A stretch of DNA of 23,773 nucleotides from an uncultured Lachnospiraceae bacterium (GTDB lineage Bacteria; Bacillota; Clostridia; Lachnospirales; Lachnospiraceae): positions 2,580-26,352 of the forward strand of contig CAJUCK010000018.1 of NCBI GenBank assembly GCA_910585395.1, given 5' to 3'. The position numbers and the translations under genes were made by a program. Under the pieces are notes generated by a model. That model was not told the DNA's origin. It did no database searches and was given only the letters and a program-made list of their open reading frames with translations. Positions 1 to 6,732 of the stretch are shown in pieces. Each line of letters starts with the position of its first letter. Position 1 is the first letter of the stretch.

Positions 1-99
1 ATCTTCATATCTGCCTCCATTCTCAAAAATGGAAAGGCCTATGTCATTTATCAACCGATACAGTTTCTTTCCAGAATACCGTTCGTTAATAATTTAACA
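1..99 (-). other. Window-edge stretch, possible start of a downstream gene
   Basis: Two readings compete on the minus strand. An ATG at position 8 is preceded by GGAGG (14-18) at a 5-base spacing, which would start a gene running out of the window. A different frame stays open from about 99 to 1, includes the protein-like stretch LYRLINDIGLSIFENGG, and has no ATG, GTG or TTG start other than an internal TTG. That frame could be a decayed remnant or chance. I see no terminator for the upstream ABC operon in 1-142. Confidence 0.2.
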
Positions 100-142
100 C
101 ATATAAAGACAATTTACAAGGATTTTATCTGTTAGTTTCTCA

Positions 143-904
143 CTACTGATACAGTGCGCTGTGAAGCCGCTCCCATGTCTCCCCATATCCTTCTGATGCC
201 GGCGTAACAGGTCTTGTAATAGCATTTTTTTCATCCACTACAATCCTGCCTCCTTCCGCAAGTACAATAATTCTAGTTCCCAGTACGATTGCTTCCTGAA
301 TGTTGTGGGTAATAAAGATAAAGGTGCATTTCTCTTCCATAGATATGCGAAGAAGCTCACCCTGCAGCTCATTTCTGGTCATTGCATCTAATGCAGCAAA
401 AGGCTCATCCATCAGTATGATTTCGGGTTTAAGCGCAAGAGCCTTGGCAATCGCAACACGCTGTTTCATTCCGCCAGACAGCTGATAAGGATAATATTTC
501 TCCTGCCCAGATAATTTTACTTTCTGAAGCACTTCTTCTGTTCTCTGCTTTAACTCATTCTTATCGCGTATTCCCTGCAGTTTTAATGGATATTGTATAT
601 TCTTTTCCACTGTTTTCCAGGGAAAAAGCTGATTAAAATCCTGAAAAACCATAATACGGTCTGTTCCTGGCTTCGTCCGTTCCACACCATTTACTGTCAC
701 ACTGCCTTTGTAATTCTCAAATCCGGCAATGCAGCGAAGCAGTGTTGTCTTTCCGCAGCCAGAGGGACCCAGCATACACAGAAATTCATTTCTGTCCACT
801 TCCAAATTAACATCTTTTAATACATCTTTCTCTTTCTCAGTATCTGCATCAAAAACCTTTGATAAATTTTTAATCTCTAAAATAAAATTTTCTTCTTTTG
901 TCAT
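143..904 (-). CDS. ABC transporter ATP-binding protein, nitrate/sulfonate/taurine (SsuB/TauB) type
   Basis: Cytoplasmic ATPase of an importer, 253 residues from the chosen start. Walker A GPSGCGKTT (46-54), a Q-loop in VFQDF, signature LSGGMKQR (142-149), Walker B ILMDEP (163-168) and the switch histidine in FITH are all present, so it should be active. The chosen ATG at 904 overlaps the permease stop as ATGA and has GGGGA eight bases upstream; ATGs at 919 and 934 lie further inside the permease gene and have poorer sites. It is the last gene of a four-gene operon with ligase, lipoprotein and permease. The family normally couples to a single permease type that forms a homodimer. The substrate cannot be read from the ATPase; sulfonate, nitrate, pyrimidine-precursor and aromatic-acid importers share this fold. 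Confidence 0.93.
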   Translation of the reverse strand: MTKEENFILEIKNLSKVFDADTEKEKDVLKDVNLEVDRNEFLCMLGPSGCGKTTLLRCIAGFENYKGSVTVNGVERTKPGTDRIMVFQDFNQLFPWKTVEKNIQYPLKLQGIRDKNELKQRTEEVLQKVKLSGQEKYYPYQLSGGMKQRVAIAKALALKPEIILMDEPFAALDAMTRNELQGELLRISMEEKCTFIFITHNIQEAIVLGTRIIVLAEGGRIVVDEKNAITRPVTPASEGYGETWERLHSALYQ

Positions 905-1707
905 CTTGACATTCCCCATTTTTTCACCGTGCATTTTTCAATAGGTGAAAGCACTCCATATTGTACCACCAAACCGATAATAATAATCACAACCAGCGTG
1001 GCATACATTTCCGCATTGTTCATATTTGTGCGCATCTGATTGATAAACAGCCCGATTCCCGGACAGGACGCAACGCCAAAAATCATTTCTGCACTGAGCA
1101 GCCCTCTCCATGCTCTTGCCCATCCTACTTTCAATCCTGATACGATATAAGAAGTTGCAGCGGGAAAATAAACTCCCCACAACAATGAAATTCCTTTCAA
1201 TCCCATATTCATTCCTGCTTCAACATAAATTCTGGGAACTGCAAGAAAACCATCCAGTACATTCCTTGACATGGGCCACAGCACAGCGTGAACCACAAGA
1301 AATACAATGACTCCAGGCTTTACTCCGAATATGATTATCACAACCGGCAGCAGTGCAACGCCTGGCAGCAGGTCAAATACGGAAATCACCAGGTTACAGA
1401 TTTCATAAAATGTCTTGCTTACCATAGATAAACCTGACAGCAAGAACGCCAGAACAACTCCAATCAAAAGCCCTTCTAATAGAAGCTTCATGGAATTTCC
1501 TATGTAAATCCACAGGGATATGCCAGCATATCCCTGAACAAAATTCCTGATAAACGCGTCTCCGATAGCCTCCAGTGACGGAAAAATCAACTCCGATTTT
1601 TCTCCCATCATTCCTGACTTGGCAACATATTCCCAAATAAGTAACAACAATATCACAAAGACTGCCCTTGCAGCAAAAGCATGTATCTGTCTGTTCTTTT
1701 CATTCAT
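901..1707 (-). CDS. ABC transporter permease, SsuC/TauC type
   Basis: Inner-membrane permease of 268 residues, normal length for the family. The first hydrophobic segment is near residues 10-25, and several more follow. The region around LSAEMIFGVASCPGIGLFI is the cytoplasmic coupling loop that docks on the ATPase (binding-protein-dependent transport fold). The start at 1707 has GGGAG nine bases upstream and lies 14 bases after the lipoprotein stop. The 3' end overlaps the ATPase start by four bases, which suggests translational coupling. With the upstream lipoprotein and downstream ATPase it forms a complete importer. Substrate not determined. Confidence 0.92.
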   Translation of the reverse strand: MNEKNRQIHAFAARAVFVILLLLIWEYVAKSGMMGEKSELIFPSLEAIGDAFIRNFVQGYAGISLWIYIGNSMKLLLEGLLIGVVLAFLLSGLSMVSKTFYEICNLVISVFDLLPGVALLPVVIIIFGVKPGVIVFLVVHAVLWPMSRNVLDGFLAVPRIYVEAGMNMGLKGISLLWGVYFPAATSYIVSGLKVGWARAWRGLLSAEMIFGVASCPGIGLFINQMRTNMNNAEMYATLVVIIIIGLVVQYGVLSPIEKCTVKKWGMSR

Positions 1708-1721
1708 AAAATTATTCTCCC

Positions 1722-2750
1722 TTAGTTGCCGGAAACATTCTCAAATACCAAAGCTTCATAGGACTCTGGTGCAGACTCTATAAATTCTGTCCGTGCCATA
1801 AAGGATGCCAGTTCAAATAGATTGCTGGTCTCTGTGGTGTATTTGCTCTTCTGGATATATTCAAGCTCTTCCTGCTCACTGTTTCCATCAAATTCGCATG
1901 TAATTTTCGCTGCTTCTTCCTGATTGTCATTGATATAATCTACTGCTTTCTCAATTGCGCTGCACAATGCCTGATACAAATCGGGATCATTATCGTGCAT
2001 CGTTTCAGAAGCCACTCCTACAATAAAAGAGTCATCAATCCCCCATGCCTGTGTAACATCCATAATTTCATGAAGATTCTCTTCCTGACGCTCTTTGAAA
2101 ATATATGGATTAGAAGTCAGGTGGCAGGATGCGTTTCCGCTCTCCAGTGCAGCCATTCCATCTGGATGTGCCATCGCAACGATATTGGCGTCCAGCGCAT
2201 GCGGGTCATACCCTGCGTTTTCCAATGCCATTGCCAGTAAAATATGCTGAATAGAACCGATATTCACAAGGGCGATCTGATTACTGCTTCCAATCAGGTC
2301 ATCAAAAGATTTAATATTCGCGTCATTTGTCATAAGGCCATGCTCCTGACCAGACAAATTTGTAAAAATCTTATACCCCACACCTTTTGTAACTCCGGTA
2401 ATTGCCGGCGCTGCCCCCATAAATCCTGCATCAATGCTTCCTGCAGAAATTCCTGTATTTATATCTGCACCAGAACTCATCTGATTCCAGGTAACCGTAA
2501 CTTTCTTTCCTGTTGCCTCTTCATATGCTTTTTCAATCAGTTCCTGCTCTTTTACTATGCTCAAAGGCGCATATGCCACGCCGTATTGATAAGCAAGATT
2601 TAATGCAGCTGTTTCTCCATCCGTACTCTGCTCCTGCGCTGCATCTTTCTGGCTGCCTGATGTTTCCTGAGCTTTATCGCTGCCTCCACATCCTGCCAGC
2701 AAAACTGTCATCATACAAACTACCATTGTTTTTAAAATTTTGTTCTTCAT
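1722..2750 (-). CDS. ABC substrate-binding lipoprotein, NMT1/SsuA-like
   Basis: Extracytoplasmic solute receptor anchored by lipid. From the chosen start the protein is 342 residues. It has a short basic N-terminus, a hydrophobic core and the lipobox LLAGC with Cys21, followed by a Gln/Ser/Glu-rich linker. The mature part begins LNLAYQYGVAYAPL and continues with a type 2 periplasmic-binding fold typical of taurine/nitrate/thiamine-precursor receptors (NMT1 family). ATG 2750 is preferred over ATG 2777 because AAAGGGG sits about seven bases upstream and the signal peptide then begins with MKNK. It follows the CoA-ligase gene by 60 bases, so the imported ligand is probably the ligase substrate or a related carboxylate; that link is inferred from operon position only. 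Confidence 0.9.
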   Translation of the reverse strand: MKNKILKTMVVCMMTVLLAGCGGSDKAQETSGSQKDAAQEQSTDGETAALNLAYQYGVAYAPLSIVKEQELIEKAYEEATGKKVTVTWNQMSSGADINTGISAGSIDAGFMGAAPAITGVTKGVGYKIFTNLSGQEHGLMTNDANIKSFDDLIGSSNQIALVNIGSIQHILLAMALENAGYDPHALDANIVAMAHPDGMAALESGNASCHLTSNPYIFKERQEENLHEIMDVTQAWGIDDSFIVGVASETMHDNDPDLYQALCSAIEKAVDYINDNQEEAAKITCEFDGNSEQEELEYIQKSKYTTETSNLFELASFMARTEFIESAPESYEALVFENVSGN

Positions 2751-2810
2751 TACATGTTCCCCTTTCTTTGTTTTCAAACTGAATTAAGACCTATCACTAT
2801 GGTTGACAGA

Positions 2811-4292
2811 TTAATCTCTTTCCATCAGCTTCATCCGGTGTATTTTGCCATTGTAAGTGCGTGGAATTTCATCAATAACTTCAATTTCCTTGGGCATTTT
2901 GTTTGCGTCAACATATTTTTTTAAAAAATCAAACAGCTCCTTTTTCTGGAAATTCTCTTTGTCGTTGACCACAACATACAATTTAGGTACCTGGCCTGAT
3001 AACTTATCCGCTTTAGGTACACAGGCACAATCCGTAATTTTTTCATATTTTCTGACGCTCTCTTCGATTTCCTGAGGTGCGATCTTAATTCCCTTATAAT
3101 TGATGATATCATCTTTTCTTCCCTGCATATACACATAACCGTCCTCGTCAATATACCCCAGGTCATTTGTGTAAATATAGCCGTTCTGCATAATCTTCTC
3201 TGTCAGCTCTGGCTGTTTCCAGTAACCTTTCATATTCATAGCTCCTGCTGTCGCAAGCAGCCCCATATTCTCAGCAGACGACTCAATTGGTTCCCTCTTC
3301 TCATCAGTAACAAGAAATGATGCATTCCTTGTGGGTTTTCCAATACATCCTTTGCGGCCTCTGTCTTTGTTAAAGTCCAGCACGCAGGTCCTTCCTGATT
3401 CTGTAGAACCATAAAAATTATACAGACGTGCAGATGGAAAATAAGAAATCAGTATCTCTTTCACATCCTCTGGAAGCGCTTCCGTTCCCACCTGAATGTA
3501 ATCAATCTGTCCGCTGATTTCCAGCAATTTCTCTCCTGCAAGTTTATGGAGAACTGTGAGAGCGCTTGGAGATATATCCATGGCTGTCACCTTATACTTT
3601 TCAATCAGGCCAAACACACGTTTTACCCATGAAACTCCCTCAATCAATGCTACAGCGCTTCCATTGAGCAGATTTGCATAACAGCATCTCAGTCCATGAG
3701 AATGGCTCAAAGGCAGGGGTATCAGCTCAATATTATCTGCCTTCATTTCCGTCCCATATTTCACATTCTCAGCCAGCGCAATATTATTGCTGTGTGTTAC
3801 CTCAATTCCTTTTGAAACCCCAGTAGTTCCAGTAGTATATAAGATTTCAGCAGTCTCTTCCCCTTTGGGAAATACTAATTTCTCCATATTAATTTCTGCC
3901 GCCTGAAATCCATCCTGGTCCTCCAGCAGAGCTTTGGCTTCCATCACAGTAATGGGAACATCATAATTGCTGCTGCAAAGCAATATCTTTGCATTTGTCT
4001 CTTCCAAAATTGTCTTGACCCTGTCTTCTGAAGCTCTGTGTTCTACCGGGACAAAAATCACTCCTGTCAGCTCGCATGCCAGATCGCATATGAGAAACTC
4101 TGCATCCTGGGTGCATTCCACCATCACACAGTCTTCTTTCTCTATTTCCAATGTTCTTAACTTCTGTGCCGCAACATTCACTTGCCTCCAGATTTCTCCA
4201 TAAGTATATGCACCTGATTTATCTGCCACACAGAGCCTGTCCGGACTTTTAGCTGCATAATCTGCCACTATTTCCACAATTGACTCAAACAT
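2811..4292 (-). CDS. AMP-forming acyl/aryl-CoA ligase (ANL superfamily)
   Basis: Cytoplasmic adenylate-forming enzyme, 493 residues, complete. It would activate a carboxylate with ATP and most likely pass it to CoA. Visible core motifs: P-loop YTTGTTGVSKG (152-162), aromatic/adenine motif YGSTESG (294-300), Asp377 in TNDLG, the hinge Arg392 in GRKDD, and the catalytic lysine 483 in NGKIHR. No carrier domain or condensation domain is attached, so a free-standing CoA ligase is more likely than a peptide synthetase module, although loading of a separate carrier cannot be excluded. Start 4292 has a GAGGT box six bases upstream. It is the first gene of the operon and precedes a complete ABC importer, suggesting that the imported compound is a carboxylic acid. 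Substrate unknown. Confidence 0.9.
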   Translation of the reverse strand: MFESIVEIVADYAAKSPDRLCVADKSGAYTYGEIWRQVNVAAQKLRTLEIEKEDCVMVECTQDAEFLICDLACELTGVIFVPVEHRASEDRVKTILEETNAKILLCSSNYDVPITVMEAKALLEDQDGFQAAEINMEKLVFPKGEETAEILYTTGTTGVSKGIEVTHSNNIALAENVKYGTEMKADNIELIPLPLSHSHGLRCCYANLLNGSAVALIEGVSWVKRVFGLIEKYKVTAMDISPSALTVLHKLAGEKLLEISGQIDYIQVGTEALPEDVKEILISYFPSARLYNFYGSTESGRTCVLDFNKDRGRKGCIGKPTRNASFLVTDEKREPIESSAENMGLLATAGAMNMKGYWKQPELTEKIMQNGYIYTNDLGYIDEDGYVYMQGRKDDIINYKGIKIAPQEIEESVRKYEKITDCACVPKADKLSGQVPKLYVVVNDKENFQKKELFDFLKKYVDANKMPKEIEVIDEIPRTYNGKIHRMKLMERD

Positions 4293-4329
4293 ATAATTAC
4301 CTCGCCCTTTTTTATTTGTCGAAAATATC

Positions 4330-4358
4330 TAATAAATCTTTTCTACTATATCAGTCAA
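4330..4358 (-). promoter_or_regulatory. Promoter of the ligase-importer operon
   Basis: On the minus strand TTGACT (4353-4358) is followed after 17 bases by TTATTA (4330-4335), or after 18 bases by TATTAG. The -10 box lies about 38 bases before the ligase start codon. The -35 box is close to consensus; the -10 is weaker, so an activator could be involved. Confidence 0.6.
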
Positions 4359-4381
4359 TTGTGATGGAAATTTGAGTAAAA

Positions 4382-4448
4382 AATCCTGCTTAGCAGGATT
4401 CTCCGCCTGCGGCGGATCGCTTTGCGACATATTTCATACCCGCCGCAG
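4382..4448 (-). repeat. Palindromic multi-hairpin element (REP/MITE-like?)
   Basis: Consecutive perfect hairpins: AATCCTGC/GCAGGATT with a 3-base loop (4382-4400), TCCGCC/GGCGGA with a 3-base loop (4402-4416), and TCGC/GCGA with a 3-base loop (4417-4427). An alternative 9-bp pairing joins CTGCGGCGG (4407-4415) to CCGCCGCAG (4440-4448). The block is GC-rich in an otherwise AT-rich gap and lies between the terminator of the SEDS operon and the promoter of the next. Its AATCCTG arm reappears in the adjacent terminator. It encodes no plausible protein. Whether it is dispersed in the genome cannot be seen here. Confidence 0.5.
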
Positions 4449-4470
4449 CGCGATAAGAGCTTTTTTCTTC

Positions 4471-4505
4471 TATAAGAAAAAAGAATCCTGATGCGCAGGA
4501 TTCTT
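4471..4505 (-). terminator. Intrinsic terminator of the SEDS operon
   Basis: Perfect 10-bp stem AAGAATCCTG/CAGGATTCTT (4481-4490 and 4496-4505) with a 5-base loop, followed on the minus strand by a run of Ts. It starts about 27 bases past the SEDS stop codon. A second 10-bp hairpin, CTTTTTTCTT/AAGAAAAAAG (4460-4483), overlaps the T tract. Confidence 0.85.
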
Positions 4506-4531
4506 CAGTATATAAATATAAAAAATAAAAT

Positions 4532-5710
4532 TCACATGCCGCCTTGCTGCCCAATTCTTCGCTCCACAGAAAACACAATCGCCATCTCTCCCGCCAGCAG
4601 GAGAAACACCGATGTTCCTCCATAGGAAATAAACGGCAGAGGCAGACCTGTATTGGGCAGGATTGCCAAATTTACACATATATTGAATATCGTCTGAAAT
4701 GTTAAATGAGCAAAAACTCCCAGGCTTAACATACCTCCAAACAAATCAGGGGCAGACATCATCACTCTGGAAATCTGGTACAGAAGATAGCCAAAAAGGT
4801 AAATTAATACCAATGCTCCTATAATTCCAAGTTCTTCACAGATTACAGAAAAAATCATGTCATTCTCCGCTTCTGGAATAGGCCCCATTTTCTGTATGGA
4901 AGCTCCCAGCCCTTTGCCAAACACGCCGCCTCTTCCAATAGCATACAATCCCTGAAGAGTCTGATATCCCTGTGTCGCGGCGTAGCGGTCAGGATCCAGC
5001 CAGGCTGCGATTCTCCTTACGCGGAAAGGCATTTCACTTATTTCTTCGGGCGTAGGCATATTGGACCAGATACTCCACACATACATTCCTATCAGGGCAA
5101 AAACAGCAAGAAACACTGCAATATGCAGCTTTTCTGTTTTAGTACTGATAAATGTCATCACGAAACATATCCCCAGCACTACAGCGGAACTGCTTAAGTC
5201 ATTGCTGAGTTCAAACAGAAGAACTGCTGGTATTCCCCCTGCAATCCAAAGATATACAGTAAGCTTTACAGAACTGAGATATTTCCTGTTCTGCTCAATC
5301 AAATATGCCAGAAACACAATCACACAGATCTTAACCCATTCACTTACCTGAAATTGTCCTAGATTTCCCAATTTTACCCAGCGGGTAGCTCCATTGGCAG
5401 ATACACCAAGAGAAGTTTTCAGCAAAAAAACAGATGCAATCCCTGAAAGATAGAAAATAACTGCTAGAAAATTATTCAGCAGCCGGTAACTGAAGCGCTG
5501 AACAAACAACATAATCGCAAATCCTGCCAGCATAAATTTTCCCTGACTCTTTAGCAGAAAAAAAGAATCATTATTATAGTCTTCACTGATACTGCATTGA
5601 TATGCTGTAGCTGAGAATACCATTATCGCCCCATATGCACATAAGAAAATAAGTACTACCAGCATCATATAGTTATTTCTTACGATAATGGGCTTTTTTC
5701 TTTCGTTCAA
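4532..5710 (-). CDS. SEDS-family peptidoglycan glycosyltransferase (FtsW/RodA/SpoVE)
   Basis: Polytopic membrane enzyme that polymerises lipid II with a partner class B penicillin-binding protein. I choose the TTG at 5710 (392 residues): AAGGGAG lies eight bases upstream, and this start clears the upstream stop at 5716. The ATG at 5752 would overlap the upstream gene by 37 bases and has no such site. Family marks are GATRW (107-111), PEAEND with the likely catalytic Asp284 in the large extracellular loop before MIFSVICEELG, and the C-terminal LPNTGLPLPFISYGGTS (351-367). Deviations are QVSEW instead of the usual QPSE and NDLSSS (170-175) where many homologues have PDLGT. No PBP gene is adjacent; the upstream partner is an unrecognised membrane-anchored protein. 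I cannot decide between division, elongation and sporulation roles. Confidence 0.88.
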   Translation of the reverse strand: MNERKKPIIVRNNYMMLVVLIFLCAYGAIMVFSATAYQCSISEDYNNDSFFLLKSQGKFMLAGFAIMLFVQRFSYRLLNNFLAVIFYLSGIASVFLLKTSLGVSANGATRWVKLGNLGQFQVSEWVKICVIVFLAYLIEQNRKYLSSVKLTVYLWIAGGIPAVLLFELSNDLSSSAVVLGICFVMTFISTKTEKLHIAVFLAVFALIGMYVWSIWSNMPTPEEISEMPFRVRRIAAWLDPDRYAATQGYQTLQGLYAIGRGGVFGKGLGASIQKMGPIPEAENDMIFSVICEELGIIGALVLIYLFGYLLYQISRVMMSAPDLFGGMLSLGVFAHLTFQTIFNICVNLAILPNTGLPLPFISYGGTSVFLLLAGEMAIVFSVERRIGQQGGM

Positions 5711-5715
5711 ACCTG

Positions 5716-6555
5716 TTATCTCCCTTCTGCAAACTCTCTCAAGACCTGCCACAGCTTTTGAAACTGGGTGATTTCTTCCGGCTTCATCAATGAGTCGGGA
5801 AAAATTACGGCTTCTTCTTTTCCCGGAGAAAGAGAAAAAGAAAAATCTGCAATTTTCTGAGTTTTATCTCTGTCAGTACCTTCAATTTGAAAGCTGGTTT
5901 CCTGATTATCTCTTTTCACCAGCAAAGACGTCTGGTAATTATTCCAAATCCCTTCAAATTTCCATCCCCCGTCATTCATCCTATGCCGCTTCATACTATT
6001 TAACAGTACCATGCTTTTAAAAAAACCCTGTTCCATCAAATCCTCGGAAGAATTCTTTTGAAACAATTCTTTTATATTTACCTGAAAAATTTCTTCGATC
6101 TGATCCAGAGAAATATAGGTTCCATACTTCCACTCTGGAAGTATATAACCAAGTATCGGATATTCTTTTACAAAATTTTTCTGTAATATTTCATATAGCA
6201 TTCTGATGTTTACCAGAGTACTGTCCTTACTGATGTAAACCTCCGTGACAGGTTCTCTCAATGCATCACAATAAATTTCCGCATATCCTTTCTGTCCAGA
6301 TACATATCCCACCGCCTGCCAATTGAGACAGGCTGTTTCCTCTATCTTCAAAATCCCAGACAACCCGCGAAGCAGCTGTTTCTGTCCTTTAAACAAACCT
6401 TCCTGATTCAGTGTCAGCTGAATCTGACCGTCCAGACTCTTTGACTTTACCATATTCTGCAGGAGATACGCTGTATGCCACAAGGGAAAACTCCAGACGC
6501 CTGCCGCCGTAATAGCCACGATTATTACACCAATTACAAAATACCTTTTTTTCAT
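5716..6555 (-). CDS. Unrecognised membrane-anchored extracytoplasmic protein
   Basis: 279 residues, no family recognised. Residues 1-4 are basic (MKKR) and 5-22 form one hydrophobic helix without a lipobox or an obvious cleavage site, so it is probably a signal-anchor protein whose 250-residue remainder lies outside the membrane. The outer part is mixed alpha/beta in character, with few cysteines and no evident catalytic motif. Start 6555 has AAGGAGA close upstream. It is first in a two-gene operon and ends five bases before the TTG start of the SEDS glycosyltransferase, its own last codons carrying the ribosome binding site of that gene. This tight coupling suggests a partner or regulator of the SEDS enzyme (inference). 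Confidence 0.75.
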   Translation of the reverse strand: MKKRYFVIGVIIVAITAAGVWSFPLWHTAYLLQNMVKSKSLDGQIQLTLNQEGLFKGQKQLLRGLSGILKIEETACLNWQAVGYVSGQKGYAEIYCDALREPVTEVYISKDSTLVNIRMLYEILQKNFVKEYPILGYILPEWKYGTYISLDQIEEIFQVNIKELFQKNSSEDLMEQGFFKSMVLLNSMKRHRMNDGGWKFEGIWNNYQTSLLVKRDNQETSFQIEGTDRDKTQKIADFSFSLSPGKEEAVIFPDSLMKPEEITQFQKLWQVLREFAEGR

Positions 6556-6583
6556 CAGGTTCTCCTTATACCTTTGAATATTT

Positions 6584-6612
6584 ATTTTACCATACTAAAC
6601 AAAGCTGTGCAA
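6584..6612 (-). promoter_or_regulatory. Promoter of the two-gene SEDS operon
   Basis: Minus-strand TTGCAC (6607-6612), a 17-base spacer and TAAAAT (6584-6589), about 28 bases before the start codon at 6555. A sigma-A-type promoter between the serS terminator and the operon. Confidence 0.65.
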
Positions 6613-6635
6613 AGAAAAAATCTGCCAATTTATGA

Positions 6636-6678
6636 TAAAAGCACGGATCACCACATCCTAACTGCAGCAATCCGTGTT
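6636..6678 (-). terminator. Probable terminator after serS
   Basis: CACGGAT (6642-6648) pairs with ATCCGTG (6670-6676) across a 21-base loop, and an A/T run (CTTTTATC on the minus strand) follows. The long loop makes it weaker than the other terminators here. The rest of the gap 6679-6732 shows nothing. Confidence 0.55.
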
Positions 6679-6732
6679 TCGTTTTATCTTCTTCTGTTAT
6701 CTATCATCAAATACTGTTTCGCTCACTTGTCC

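Noticed and set aside
938..1180. Minus-strand frame within the importer permease gene
   Set aside because: Alternative frame of the permease without its own start signals.
2811..4292. Nonribosomal peptide synthetase adenylation module
   Set aside because: No carrier or condensation domain is attached or adjacent; a free-standing ligase beside an importer fits better.
4390..4623. Small minus-strand frame ending in the palindromic element
   Set aside because: It overlaps the SEDS gene 3' end and runs through the terminator and hairpins; composition looks non-coding.
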